A stretch of DNA of 32,077 bases from UBA1801 sp035353395 (lineage in GTDB: Bacteria; Acidobacteriota; Holophagae; Holophagales; Holophagaceae): NCBI GenBank assembly GCA_035353395.1, contig DAOPZL010000036.1, forward strand, positions 1-32,077, in the 5' to 3' direction. The notes under the pieces were generated by a model. The model was not told the DNA's origin. It did not search any database and saw nothing but the letters and a program-made list of their open reading frames with translations. This document shows positions 1 through 8,569 of this stretch, one piece after another (the first letter of the stretch is position 1; each line of letters opens with the position of its first letter). Position numbers and translations under genes: made by a program.

Positions 1-23
1 CTTTGCCCGATATGGAGGATGAC

Positions 24-1466
24 TTGAGCCACGAAGCGACTCGATTGTGGGGAGGGCGATTCAAGAGCGGCCCGTCGCCGGAGTTGATGCGCCTGGACAT
101 CACGGCCAAGCCCGAGTGGCGCCAGGCGATCTACGACCTGGCCGGTTCCCGGGCACATGCCAGGGAGCTGCGGCGGGCCGGCGTGCTGACCGAGACCGAA
201 CTGGAGGAGATCCTGAAGGCGGTCGACGAGTTGGACGCCGAGGTCAGGAACGGCGCGTTCGCGCCCAACGACCAGGACGAGGACGTCCACACGACCCTGG
301 AACGGGGCCTGCTCGAGAAGCTGGGGACCCTGGGCGGGAAGCTCCGGGCCGGCCGTTCCCGCAACGACCAGGCGGTCACGGACCTCCGCCTCTACCTGAG
401 GGACGCCGCCCGCGGCCTCGGCGTGGAACTGATCAAGCTCCAGCGCGCGCTCGTCGACCAGGCCCGCGACAACCTCGACACCCTTGCGCCGGGCTTCACG
501 CACCTCCAGCCGGCGCAGCCGATCAGCTTCGGGCACCAGCTCGCCGCCCATGCCCAGGCCCTCGCCCGGGACCTGGACCGCCTGCAGGACTGGGACCGCC
601 GTGCTGCCTTCAGCCCCCTGGGCTCCGCCGCCCTGGCGGGCTCGACCATCGCCGTCCATCCGGAACTGTCGGCCCGGGAACTGGGCTTCTTCGGCCCCTG
701 CGCCAATTCCATGGACGCGGTCGGGGACCGCGACCACGTCGCCGAGCTGCTCTTCGTCTGCGCCCTCGCCGGCGTCCACCTCTCCCGCCTCTGCGAGGAG
801 GTCTGCCTGTGGACCTCCCGCCAGTTCCGCTGGGTGGAGCTCGACGACGGCTACTGCACCGGCAGCTCCATCATGCCCCAGAAGAAGAACTCGGACATCG
901 CGGAGCTCACCCGGGGAGCCGCGGGCATCTTCATCGGCAACCTGGTCTCGGTGCTCGTCCAGCTCAAGGGCCTGCCCCTGACGTACAACCGGGACCTTTC
1001 GTACGACAAGCACGAGGCCTTCGACACGATCGACATGATGATGCTGCACCTCCCGGCCATGACGGGGATGATCGCCACCATGCGCGTGAACCGCGAGGTG
1101 ATGGCGAAGGAGGCCACCGACGGCTTCACCCTGGCCACCGATGTCGCCGACTGGCTGGCCCGCCAGGGCGTCCCCTTCCGGAGCGCCCACGAGATCGTGG
1201 GGCGCCTGGTGCAGTGCTGCGAGACGAAGGGCGTCGAGCTGGACGGCCTCACGGACGCCGAGCTGGCCGGGATCGACCCCCTCCTGACTCCGCAGGTCCG
1301 GACCGTGCTGGACGTCCGGGAAGCGCTGCGCGCCCGGTGCGGCCTGGGCGCGACGTCCCCGGAGCGGGTGCTCGAGCAGCTCTTGTCCCTTGAAAGCAGG
1401 ATGCAGGGTTTCTCGTCCTGGGCCGAAGCCAAGGTCAACGGGATCGCGGAAGCCCCTTCTCGATAG
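24..1466 (+). CDS. argH: Argininosuccinate lyase
   Basis: Cytosolic enzyme of the aspartase/fumarase superfamily that splits argininosuccinate into arginine and fumarate. The superfamily signature GSSIMPQKKNSDIAE begins near residue 280. The GFTHLQPAQP motif carries the conserved His at about 160, and GRSRNDQ is present. Length is about 480 residues, slightly longer than the usual 455-470. I chose TTG at 24 because GGAGG at 14-18 lies five bases upstream. An in-frame ATG at 12 and TTG at 3 are possible but have no visible ribosome site, and the window edge hides anything further upstream. It is followed after 9 bases by an amino-acid ABC transporter, so it heads or sits inside an uptake operon; no argG is in view. 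Related lyases such as EDDS lyase cleave other N-(1,2-dicarboxyethyl) amines, so the substrate could differ, but the sequence looks like ordinary ArgH. Confidence 0.93.
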   Translation: MSHEATRLWGGRFKSGPSPELMRLDITAKPEWRQAIYDLAGSRAHARELRRAGVLTETELEEILKAVDELDAEVRNGAFAPNDQDEDVHTTLERGLLEKLGTLGGKLRAGRSRNDQAVTDLRLYLRDAARGLGVELIKLQRALVDQARDNLDTLAPGFTHLQPAQPISFGHQLAAHAQALARDLDRLQDWDRRAAFSPLGSAALAGSTIAVHPELSARELGFFGPCANSMDAVGDRDHVAELLFVCALAGVHLSRLCEEVCLWTSRQFRWVELDDGYCTGSSIMPQKKNSDIAELTRGAAGIFIGNLVSVLVQLKGLPLTYNRDLSYDKHEAFDTIDMMMLHLPAMTGMIATMRVNREVMAKEATDGFTLATDVADWLARQGVPFRSAHEIVGRLVQCCETKGVELDGLTDAELAGIDPLLTPQVRTVLDVREALRARCGLGATSPERVLEQLLSLESRMQGFSSWAEAKVNGIAEAPSR

Positions 1467-1475
1467 GACGCCGCA

Positions 1476-2390
1476 ATGAACGAAGACACCGACAAGATCA
1501 TTCCGCTGCGTCACTACGGACGCTGGCTGTCCGGCACGATCGCGGTGATCCTCCTCGCGCTCGTGGTCAAGGCCTTCGCCGAGGGCGAGATCGACTGGCC
1601 GGTGGTGGGCCAGTACTTCTTCGCCCCCGTCCTCCTCAAGGGCCTCGGGAACACGCTGCTCATCACCATCCTCTCGATCGTGATGGGCCTGGCCCTGGGC
1701 GTCATGTTCGCCGTCATGCGGCTGTCCAAGAACCCGGTCACGAGCATCGTCGCCGACGTCTACATCTGGCTGTTCCGGGGGACCCCGGTCTACCTCCAGC
1801 TCCTGATCTGGTTCAACCTGGCCCTCGTCTTCCCGACCGTCAACCTGGGCTTCTACCACGGGCGGATGGTGGACGTCATGACGCCGTTCCTGGCCGCCCT
1901 GCTCGGCCTTGGCATCAACGAGGGCGCCTACATGACCGAGATCGTCCGCGGCGGCATCCTGTCCGTGGACCGCGGGCAGATGGAGGCGGCCTCCTCCATC
2001 GGCATGACCCGGCTCATGGCCATGCGCAGGATCGTCCTTCCGCAGGCCATGCGGGTGATCGTCCCCCCCATCGGCAACGAGTTCATCGGGCTCCTGAAGA
2101 CCTCCTCCATGGCGAGCACCATCGCCTTCACGGAGCTGCTGCACCGTGGCCAGCTCATCTACTTCGTGAACGGGAAGGTCATCGAGCTCCTCTTCGTGGC
2201 GGCGGGCTGGTACATGATCATCGTCACCCTCTTCACGCTGATCCAGGCGCGCGTGGAGAAGCGCTTCGCCCGCGGCCAGAGCCACGGGGAGCCCCCCGCC
2301 TTCCTCGAACGGCTGTGGCGCAACCTCTCGATGGGCCGGCGGGGGACGAAGCCTTCCGACGGGAAGGCCCCGAAAGGAGTTGGCCGATGA
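1476..2390 (+). CDS. Polar amino-acid ABC transporter, permease
   Basis: Inner-membrane subunit of a HisM/GlnP-type importer, 304 residues. The N-terminal segment (about residues 15-35) is hydrophobic. The typical family motif follows (LLKGLGNTLLITILS at about 50), then RGTPVYLQLL and the cytoplasmic EAA loop MEAASSIGMTRLMAMRRIVLPQAM at about 168-190, which docks onto the ATPase. The last 30 residues are a charged tail. It starts 9 bases after argH with AGGA overlapping the argH stop, and its stop overlaps the ATPase start in ATGA, so the genes are translationally coupled. A single permease gene implies a homodimer. Substrate is not readable from the sequence; a polar amino acid is the family expectation. 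Confidence 0.92.
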   Translation: MNEDTDKIIPLRHYGRWLSGTIAVILLALVVKAFAEGEIDWPVVGQYFFAPVLLKGLGNTLLITILSIVMGLALGVMFAVMRLSKNPVTSIVADVYIWLFRGTPVYLQLLIWFNLALVFPTVNLGFYHGRMVDVMTPFLAALLGLGINEGAYMTEIVRGGILSVDRGQMEAASSIGMTRLMAMRRIVLPQAMRVIVPPIGNEFIGLLKTSSMASTIAFTELLHRGQLIYFVNGKVIELLFVAAGWYMIIVTLFTLIQARVEKRFARGQSHGEPPAFLERLWRNLSMGRRGTKPSDGKAPKGVGR

Positions 2391-3181
2391 CCCGCGAAAC
2401 GGCTCCCATCCTGCTCGCCCAGAACGTGCACAAGGCCTTCGGCCGGAACGCGGTCCTCAAGGGCATCAATCTCGAAGTGGCCCCCGGCGAGGTCATGTGC
2501 ATCCTGGGACCGTCCGGCTCCGGGAAGAGCACCTTCCTGCGCTGCATCAACCACCTCGAACACACCGACCGCGGCCGGATCTACGTGGACGGCGAACTGG
2601 TCGGCAGCCGCCTGTCCAACGGCCGGCTCTACGAACTGAAGGACCGGGAGATCTGCGCGGCCCGGACCAAGATGGGCATGGTCTTCCAGCACTTCAACCT
2701 GTTCCCCCACATGACGGTGCTCGAGAACCTCATCGAGGGCCCCGTGAGGGTCAAGAAGGAGGCGAAGGACGTCGCCGTCGAGCGTTCCCGCCGGCTACTG
2801 CGCCAGGTGGGGCTGGCGCACAAGGAGGACGCCTACCCGCGCCAGATGTCTGGCGGCCAGCAGCAGCGCGTCGCCATCGCCCGGGCGCTGGCCATGGAAC
2901 CCAAGCTCATGCTCTTCGACGAGCCGACCAGCGCCCTGGATCCCGAACTGGTCGGGGACGTGCTCGCCGTCATGCAGGATCTCGCCCGCACGGGCATGAC
3001 CATGCTCGTCGTCACGCACGAGATCGGATTCGCGCGGGACGTGGCCAACCGGGTCGTCTTCATCGACGGCGGGGTGGTCGTGGAGTCCGGTTCCCCCGAG
3101 GCGGTGCTGGACAACCCTCAGCACGAGCGCACGAAGGCATTCCTGTCGAAGGTCCCGAACCCTCGGACCGGCTCCCACTGA
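2387..3181 (+). CDS. Polar amino-acid ABC transporter, ATPase
   Basis: Cytoplasmic ATPase of the GlnQ/HisP family that powers the neighbouring permease; 264 residues, normal for the family. Walker A is GPSGSGKST, the ABC signature is MSGGQQQRVAIARAL, Walker B is LMLFDEPTSALDPE, and the switch His is in VVTHEIGFA. The start ATG at 2387 overlaps the permease stop by four bases (ATGA) and is preceded by AAAGGAG at 2373-2379, which decides it over longer upstream readings. Confidence 0.95.
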   Translation: MTRETAPILLAQNVHKAFGRNAVLKGINLEVAPGEVMCILGPSGSGKSTFLRCINHLEHTDRGRIYVDGELVGSRLSNGRLYELKDREICAARTKMGMVFQHFNLFPHMTVLENLIEGPVRVKKEAKDVAVERSRRLLRQVGLAHKEDAYPRQMSGGQQQRVAIARALAMEPKLMLFDEPTSALDPELVGDVLAVMQDLARTGMTMLVVTHEIGFARDVANRVVFIDGGVVVESGSPEAVLDNPQHERTKAFLSKVPNPRTGSH

Positions 3182-3204
3182 AATCCGGAATACCCCTTCA
3201 TCTT

Positions 3205-3227
3205 CCGGGCCCCGTAGCCCGGCTTTT
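3205..3227 (+). terminator. Hairpin plus T4 between ATPase and binding-protein genes
   Basis: CCGGGC (3205-3210) pairs perfectly with GCCCGG (3217-3222) across a six-base loop and is followed by C and four T. It lies between the ATPase stop and the ribosome site of the binding protein. It could be a weak intrinsic terminator or attenuator; the stem is short, so readthrough is likely. Confidence 0.4.
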
Positions 3228-3239
3228 CCAGGAGAGACA

Positions 3240-4094
3240 ATGAAGATTCTGGGTCGCAATCCTGTCACCGCAATCGCCCGTCTGGGCTGCCTTGCGCTTC
3301 TCGCCTCCCTCTGCGCCCAGGCGGCGCCCGCCATCAAGCTGCCCGCGGCCATCAAGGCCAAGAAGCAGATCACGGTCGGCATCAACGGCATCTTCCCCCC
3401 GATGGAGTTCAAGAACCCGGGCTCCGAGGAACTGGTCGGCGTCGACGTCGAGATCTGCCAGGCCATCGGCAGGACCCTCGGCGTGAAGGTCGTGTTCGAT
3501 GACCAGAAGTTCGACCAGCTCCTGCCCTCCGTGACGACGGGCCGGGTGGACTTCGTGCTCTCGGCCATCTCGGATTCCGAGGTCCGCCGCAAGACCTTCG
3601 ACTTCGTCGACTACTTCACGTCCGGGACCCAGGTCTACACGAACAAGGCCAACGCGAAGATCCTCAAGAGCCTCGAGGACCTCAGCGGCAAGACGATGGC
3701 GATCTCCGCCGCCACGGACTACCACACCACCATGAAGAAGTGGAGCGAGGACAACCTGGTGGCCAAGGGCAAGCCGGGGATCAGCATCCTCCCCGTGGAT
3801 TCCGAGGCCAGCGCCCGCCTGCAGATCGTCCAGGGGCGGGCCCAGTTCTCCGCGATCAGCCCCGAAGTCCTGGGCTGGCTCTCCCGGCAGAATCCCGGCC
3901 AGTTCGTCGCCGTCGGCCCCATCCTCGCCCCCGATCCCTACGGCATCTGCTTCAAGAAGGACAACACCGAGCTGCGCGACGCCGTGCTCGCGGCCATGAA
4001 GGAGCTCGTCAAGAACGGGACCTACAAGAAGATCCTGGCCAAGTGGGAAGTCACCAGCTGCGCCACCGAACCCGTCGTCAACAACGGCAAGTAG
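3240..4094 (+). CDS. Amino-acid ABC transporter, periplasmic binding protein
   Basis: Family 3 solute-binding protein (HisJ/GlnH type), 284 residues, that captures the amino acid in the periplasm and delivers it to the permease encoded upstream. A Sec signal peptide runs over about residues 1-29 (basic start, then LGCLALLASLCAQAA). The mature part begins with the family pattern KKQITVGINGIFPPMEF and shows VGVDVEICQAIGRTLG, ligand-site residues around LSAISDSEVRRKTFDFVDYF, and a C-terminal KNGTYKKILAKW. AGGAG at 3230-3234 supports the ATG. Placing the binding protein last with its own hairpins on both sides is compatible with separate mRNA dosage. Confidence 0.93.
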   Translation: MKILGRNPVTAIARLGCLALLASLCAQAAPAIKLPAAIKAKKQITVGINGIFPPMEFKNPGSEELVGVDVEICQAIGRTLGVKVVFDDQKFDQLLPSVTTGRVDFVLSAISDSEVRRKTFDFVDYFTSGTQVYTNKANAKILKSLEDLSGKTMAISAATDYHTTMKKWSEDNLVAKGKPGISILPVDSEASARLQIVQGRAQFSAISPEVLGWLSRQNPGQFVAVGPILAPDPYGICFKKDNTELRDAVLAAMKELVKNGTYKKILAKWEVTSCATEPVVNNGK

Positions 4095-4108
4095 CAGGAC
4101 CCGCCCGA

Positions 4109-4149
4109 TCCCGGCGCGCGCCGCTCCGGACAGGGGGCGCGCGCCGGGA
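4109..4149 (+). other. Long intercistronic hairpin after binding-protein gene
   Basis: A 14-bp perfect inverted repeat (4109-4122 with 4136-4149, 13-base loop) starts 14 bases after the binding-protein stop. No T-run follows, so it looks like a 3'-end mRNA-stabilising hairpin or partial attenuator rather than a full terminator. Its right arm ends inside the GGAGGAGG ribosome site of the next gene, so folding could also limit that gene's translation. Confidence 0.6.
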
Positions 4150-4158
4150 GGAGGCCCC

Positions 4159-4848
4159 ATGGAGGACCCTCCCTTGAATCCGGCCGCGAAGAAGCTAGGC
4201 CTGCTGGCGCTCGGTGAAACGCCGCGCGAGGACATCACCCCCACCCTCGGAGCGTTCCTGGGGCCGTCCGTCCAGTTCCTGGAGGCCGGGGGGCTGGACG
4301 GCCTCTCCGTCCGCGAACGGGGAGTCCTGGAAGCCCGGAAGGGGGAAGCGGTGATCGAAACGCGCCTGCGGTCCGGAGCCTCGATCGAACTCTCCAGGGA
4401 AGCGCTCCTCCCCCGCCTGATCGCCGCGGCGGAAAGGCTGTCCGAGCGATGCGACAGCCTCCTGCTCCTGTGCTCGGGAGACTACCCGGCCCTGGCGGCC
4501 GCATGTCCCAGGCTCATCCAGCCCATCCACATCCTGCGGGGCGCCATCCATGCCGTGGCGCAGTACCGCCTGCTGGGGCTCATCGGCCCCGCCTCCGACC
4601 TGGACGACGCGCCCGCCCAGTGGGCGCCCTACGCGCCCCGCCTGATCTGCGCCGCCGCATCCCCCTACGAACCCGTCGAGGCCGCGGTGTCGGCCGGCCG
4701 GCGCCTCGCGGAACAGGGCGCCCAGGTGCTCTACCTCGACTGCATGGGATTCACCGAGCAGCACCGGACCGCCGTCAGCCGTTCCGCCGGCCTTCCGGCC
4801 CTGTCCGCCGCGACCCTCACCGCCCGCGTCCTCTGCGAAATGATCTGA
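4159..4848 (+). CDS. AroM family protein
   Basis: 229 residues. The C-terminal stretch LYLDCMGFTEQHR followed by an alternating LPALSAATLTARVLCEM tail matches my memory of E. coli AroM (LDCLGFHQRHR...), as does the N-terminal KLGLLALGETPREDITP. AroM has no established biochemical function; its fold is considered related to the Asp/Glu racemase group. Two Cys sit at racemase-like places, C105 (LLCSGDYP) and C195 (LDCMGF); whether they act in catalysis is inference. The gene lies between an amino-acid transporter and a HutI-like hydrolase, suggesting a catabolic rather than aromatic-biosynthetic role here. ATG 4159 has GGAGGAGG four bases upstream; TTG 4174 is an alternative start. Confidence 0.82.
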   Translation: MEDPPLNPAAKKLGLLALGETPREDITPTLGAFLGPSVQFLEAGGLDGLSVRERGVLEARKGEAVIETRLRSGASIELSREALLPRLIAAAERLSERCDSLLLLCSGDYPALAAACPRLIQPIHILRGAIHAVAQYRLLGLIGPASDLDDAPAQWAPYAPRLICAAASPYEPVEAAVSAGRRLAEQGAQVLYLDCMGFTEQHRTAVSRSAGLPALSAATLTARVLCEMI

Positions 4849-4938
4849 GCCAGCATCCTCGCGCCGCGGCCCCAGGGAAATCCTGCGTCTTCCCGAAGCG
4901 GTCCCCCGGACCCTTCGCTCTCGTCGATTGGAACTCCG

Positions 4939-6198
4939 ATGTCTTCGAACCTGAACATCCTCCACGCATCCCATCTCGCCAGGATCCTGGACCACGGCGT
5001 ACCCCGCCGGGGGGACCAGCAGGGCGAACTCGACCTCGTGCCCGACGGGGCCCTGGCGATCCGCGACGGGCGCATCGTCGCCGCGGGTGCCACCGAGGAA
5101 GTCGTGAAGCGGTTCAGCGACGACGTGCCCCGGCTCGATGCGACGGGTCTCTCCGTCCTTCCCGGCCTGGTCGAATGCCACAGCCACCCCATCTTCGCCG
5201 GGGTCCGCCACTGGGAATACGTCCGCAAGCTCCAGGGCGCGACCTCCCGCGAGATCCGGGCCGAGGGCGGGGGCATCTGGTCCACCATCCTGGCCACGCG
5301 GGAGGCCGAGGACCGGGCCCTGGTCGAGCAGGCCGCGCGGGGCTACGAGGCGATCCTGGCCGGGGGCGTCACGACCCTGGAAGTGAAGTCCGGCTATGGC
5401 CAGAACCTGGCACAGGAGCTCCGCCTCCTGAAGCTGCTCCGCGAATCCGCCGCCACCACGGAGATGGATCTCGTCTACACCTTCCTGGGCGCCCACATCG
5501 CCCCCCACGACGGCACCACGCCCGAGGTCTACGCCAGGTCCGTCCGGGACGAGATGCTGCCCGCCGTGATCCGGCAGGGCATCGCGGAGTTCCAGGATCT
5601 CTCCTGCGAGGAGGGGGATTTCCCGGCTCCGATCGCGAAGGATCTGCTCGCCGCCTCGCGGCGGATGGGCCTGCCCGCCCGCGTCCACGCGGACGCCTCC
5701 TCCCCCTCGCAGGGCTGGCGGACCGCCGTGGAGGGCGGCGCGGTGGCCGCGGACCACCTGACCTACACCCCCGACGCGGAGATCCGGGCCGTGGGCGCCA
5801 CGGACACCCTGGCGGTGCTCCTGCCCATCGCGGAGCAGTTCTACCTGGACCCGCAGCGGGCGAACGCCCGCCTGTTCATCCAGAACAACGTCCCGGTGGC
5901 CATCGCCACGGACTACTGCTCCTCGTTCCACGCGACCTCCCTGGCGCTCTCGGTCTCCCTGGCCAGTTCCTGGTTCCGCATGACCCCCGCGGAGGCCCTC
6001 GTGGGGGCCACGCTGAACGCCGCCTACGTCCTCAGGAAGAACCATGACCGCGGCTCCCTCGATCTCGGCAAGCGGGGCGACCTGACCATCCTGGACTGCG
6101 CCCACCCCAACGAGATCGGCGTTCGGATCGGGGCGCCGCTCGTGCGCTACGTCATCTCCCAGGGGCGCGTCATCCACCAGGGCGGCCAGGACAGGTGA
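4939..6198 (+). CDS. Imidazolonepropionase-like amidohydrolase
   Basis: Metal-dependent amidohydrolase, 419 residues, most like HutI (which opens imidazolone-5-propionate in histidine degradation). Metal-site residues are visible: H81 and H83 (ECHSHPIFAG), H186 (LGAHIAP), H250 (VHAD), H273 (ADHL) and D325 (ATDYCSS). HutI-typical motifs include AEGGGIWSTILATR and GVTTLEVKSGYG. It departs from HutI in having DYCSS where HutI normally has a DxNPG motif, so another cyclic amide may be the substrate. No hutH, hutU or hutG is in the window, which weakens a plain histidine-degradation reading. The 90 bases before the start show no strong ribosome site and no obvious promoter. Confidence 0.8.
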   Translation: MSSNLNILHASHLARILDHGVPRRGDQQGELDLVPDGALAIRDGRIVAAGATEEVVKRFSDDVPRLDATGLSVLPGLVECHSHPIFAGVRHWEYVRKLQGATSREIRAEGGGIWSTILATREAEDRALVEQAARGYEAILAGGVTTLEVKSGYGQNLAQELRLLKLLRESAATTEMDLVYTFLGAHIAPHDGTTPEVYARSVRDEMLPAVIRQGIAEFQDLSCEEGDFPAPIAKDLLAASRRMGLPARVHADASSPSQGWRTAVEGGAVAADHLTYTPDAEIRAVGATDTLAVLLPIAEQFYLDPQRANARLFIQNNVPVAIATDYCSSFHATSLALSVSLASSWFRMTPAEALVGATLNAAYVLRKNHDRGSLDLGKRGDLTILDCAHPNEIGVRIGAPLVRYVISQGRVIHQGGQDR

Positions 6199-6230
6199 CA
6201 AGCCCGGCGAAAGGGGATGGGAGAGACTGC

Positions 6231-6248
6231 CCGACGGAATACCATCGG
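6231..6248. promoter_or_regulatory. Imperfect palindrome upstream of the GntR gene
   Basis: CCGACGG-AATA-CCATCGG is an inverted repeat with one non-Watson-Crick position, directly before the -35 element of the regulator promoter. Its size and place fit an autoregulatory GntR-family operator. An RNA hairpin at the end of the upstream gene is the alternative; no T-run follows. Confidence 0.35.
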
Positions 6249-6249
6249 C

Positions 6250-6277
6250 TTGTCTGATTTCCACCCGACCGTATCAT
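6250..6277 (+). promoter_or_regulatory. Sigma-70-like promoter for the regulator and C4 genes
   Basis: TTGTCT (6250-6255), 16-base spacer, TATCAT (6272-6277). Predicted transcription start is near 6284, just before AGGAAG and the regulator's TTG start. This separates the regulator-malic enzyme-fumarase unit from the upstream transporter operon. Confidence 0.5.
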
Positions 6278-6298
6278 TAGGGAGAGGAAGATGAGACA

Positions 6299-6970
6299 TT
6301 GAATATCGCGAAGATAGACAGGTCAACGACCGTGGACAAGGTTGTCGCGGTGCTCCGCAAGGCGATGTTCGACGGTGACCTGCCGCCCGGCAACACCCTG
6401 CGCGAAGTCTCTCTTTCGAAGAGCCTCGGCGTCGCCCGCAGCACCATCCGCGAGGCGCTGCGGGTCCTGGCCACGGACGGCTACGTGGTCCGCATGCCGA
6501 ACCGGATCCTGGCGGTCCGCCATCTCACGGTCGCGGAGATCGAGGACATCTTCACGGCCCGCCTGGTGCTGGAGCGCGCCGCCGCGCGGGCGGCGGCCTA
6601 CTGTCCGGAGGAGGCGCTCCAGGCTCTCGCCAAGGCCTTCGAGGCCTACCGGGACGTGGCCTTGAAGGGCGAGGCTTCCGGAGCGGCCGCGGCCCACGTG
6701 GAGTTCCACGCCGCCATGGTCAGGCTCGTGGGGAGCGAGCGGCTCGCGCAGACGGAAGCCAACCTGATGCGGGACCTGGAAATCGTGATCGCGATGATCG
6801 ACAAGAGCAGCGACGACCTCCCCAAGGAGATCGAGAAGCACAGGATGCTCGCGGACCTTTTCTGCAAGCGCATGGTCCCCGAAGCCATGGAATGCCTGGA
6901 AGCCGATCTCAACCATTCCAGATCCTTCGCGATCAAGTACGCCGTGGACGCCCGGAAGAAGGTCGGCTGA
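6299..6970 (+). CDS. GntR-family (FadR subfamily) transcriptional regulator
   Basis: 223 residues. An N-terminal winged helix-turn-helix (about 15-75; SLSKSLGVARSTIREALRVLATDGYVVR) is followed by an all-helical FCD ligand domain (about 80-215; EIEDIFTARLVLERAAARAA, then EFHAAMVRLVGSERL). Such regulators sense small carboxylates or amino-acid metabolites. TTG at 6299 is chosen because the closer ATG at 6291 stops after three codons (MRH) and AGGA at 6285-6288 is well spaced. It immediately precedes malic enzyme and fumarase genes and probably controls them and itself; that is inferred from position. Confidence 0.88.
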   Translation: MNIAKIDRSTTVDKVVAVLRKAMFDGDLPPGNTLREVSLSKSLGVARSTIREALRVLATDGYVVRMPNRILAVRHLTVAEIEDIFTARLVLERAAARAAAYCPEEALQALAKAFEAYRDVALKGEASGAAAAHVEFHAAMVRLVGSERLAQTEANLMRDLEIVIAMIDKSSDDLPKEIEKHRMLADLFCKRMVPEAMECLEADLNHSRSFAIKYAVDARKKVG

Positions 6971-7028
6971 CCCGCCCTCCTCCTCCCAATCGGCGAGCGG
7001 ACGAGGCACCCCATCCAGGAGCATTTTC

Positions 7029-8537
7029 ATGAACTTCCCCTCCTACCTCGACCTCAGGAACCTCCGGAGTCTCTTCCCCGAGGACTTCACGCCCTCCGAG
7101 GTCGCCGAGGCCCAGACCCTCTTCCTGAAGCGGCTTGCGCTGGCGGCGCACGAGTTCTACGGCGGGAAGATGATGACGATCCCGAAGGCCGGGATCTACG
7201 ACTTCGGCTGGTTCGGCGTCTACTACACGCCGGGGGTCTCGGCCATCTCGACCGCCATCCGGGATGACAATCTCCGTTCCTTCCAGCTCTCCAACCGCAG
7301 CAATCTCGTGGCCGTGGTCTCCGACTCCACCCGGGTGCTCGGGGACGGGGACTGCACTCCGAGCGGGGGCCTGGGGGTCATGGAGGGCAAGGCCTTCCTG
7401 ATGTACTACCTCGGCGGGATCGACGCGATGGCGCTCTGCATCAACAGCCACACCGAACCGGGCTGCCACAAGGCCGGCTTCGACTTCCAGGCCATGGGCA
7501 GGCACGAGCACGACCCGCAGAAGATCATCGACTTCGTGCGCATGGCCACGCCGTCCTTCGGTGCGGTGAACCTGGAGGACATCTCCCAGCCCAACTGCTT
7601 CAAGGTGCTCGACGAGCTGCAGGACTGCGGGATCCCCGTCTGGCACGACGACGCCCAGGGCACGGCCTGCGTCACCCTCGCGGGCATGATCAACGCGATC
7701 AAGCTGGCCGGGAAGGACTGGAAGAAGGCCAAGGTGGTCTTCTTCGGGGCCGGCTCGGCCAACGCGACCATCATCCGGCTCATGCTGGCCGAGGGGCTCG
7801 ACCCGAGGAACGTCGTCGCCTTCGACGTCCACGGCGCCCTCCACGCGGGCCGGGACGACCTCCGCCGGGACCTCCGCTTCTACCGCCAGTGGGAGATCTG
7901 CCGCACCACCAACCCGGACAGGATCGACGACGTCCTCGAGGCCTGCAAGGGCGCCGACATCCTCTGCGCGCTCTCGAAGCCGGGCCCCGGCGTGGTCCAG
8001 CCGGAGTGGATCCGCGCCATGGCGGACAAGGCCATCGTCTTCGCGTGCGCCAATCCGGTGCCCGAGATCTATCCGCACGAGGCCAAGGAGGCGGGGGCGT
8101 TCATCGTCGCGACCGGCCGCAGCGACTTCCCGAACCAGGTGAACAACTCCATGTGCTTCCCCGGCCTGCTCAAGGGCTGCCTGCTGGTCCACGCCTCCCG
8201 AGTGACGGACCGGATGGCGATCGCCGCCGCCCACTCCCTGGCGGACATGCAGCAGAAGCGGGGGCTGGATCCCGAGCACATCATGCCCACCATGGACGAC
8301 GTGGAAGTCTTCCCCCGGGAGGCCGCCGACGTCGCAGCGCAGGCCATCCTCGACGGCGTGGCCAGGCACGGGATGTCCCCCGGGGAGGTCTTCCAGAAGG
8401 CCGACCGGGACATCAAGGAGAACCGGGAGATGGTCCAGCTGCTCATGGAGCGGGAGAAGATCAAGATGCCGCCCCAGAGCATGCTCGACGACGTCCTCGC
8501 CGCCACCCTCCGGGACGTGCGCCCCCCCCGGAACTGA
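7029..8537 (+). CDS. Malic enzyme (malate dehydrogenase, decarboxylating)
   Basis: Oxidatively decarboxylates L-malate to pyruvate and CO2 with NAD(P)+; cytosolic; 502 residues. Family landmarks: VYYTPGV with the proton-shuttling Tyr near 66, GVMEGKAF with the catalytic Lys at 121, NLEDISQPNCFKVLDEL, the metal-binding HDDAQGTA (family form HDDQHGTA), a nucleotide-binding GAGSANA near 240 and CANPVPEI. Cofactor preference cannot be told. AGGAG at 7017-7021 supports the ATG. It lies 58 bases after the GntR regulator and 32 bases before the fumarase alpha gene, so these are very likely one operon moving fumarate to pyruvate. Confidence 0.93.
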   Translation: MNFPSYLDLRNLRSLFPEDFTPSEVAEAQTLFLKRLALAAHEFYGGKMMTIPKAGIYDFGWFGVYYTPGVSAISTAIRDDNLRSFQLSNRSNLVAVVSDSTRVLGDGDCTPSGGLGVMEGKAFLMYYLGGIDAMALCINSHTEPGCHKAGFDFQAMGRHEHDPQKIIDFVRMATPSFGAVNLEDISQPNCFKVLDELQDCGIPVWHDDAQGTACVTLAGMINAIKLAGKDWKKAKVVFFGAGSANATIIRLMLAEGLDPRNVVAFDVHGALHAGRDDLRRDLRFYRQWEICRTTNPDRIDDVLEACKGADILCALSKPGPGVVQPEWIRAMADKAIVFACANPVPEIYPHEAKEAGAFIVATGRSDFPNQVNNSMCFPGLLKGCLLVHASRVTDRMAIAAAHSLADMQQKRGLDPEHIMPTMDDVEVFPREAADVAAQAILDGVARHGMSPGEVFQKADRDIKENREMVQLLMEREKIKMPPQSMLDDVLAATLRDVRPPRN

Positions 8538-8569
8538 CCCACCGGCGCGTCCGCCCGACGGAGGTCTTC

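Noticed and set aside
4195..6264. 689-residue open frame on the minus strand opposite the AroM and HutI-like genes
   Set aside because: Low-complexity Gly/Arg/Asp/Val-rich reading opposite two well-supported genes; an effect of high G+C codon bias.
6291..6302. ATG-initiated three-codon ORF (MRH) at the GntR gene start
   Set aside because: Overlaps the TTG start of the regulator; too short to claim, though it may affect initiation.
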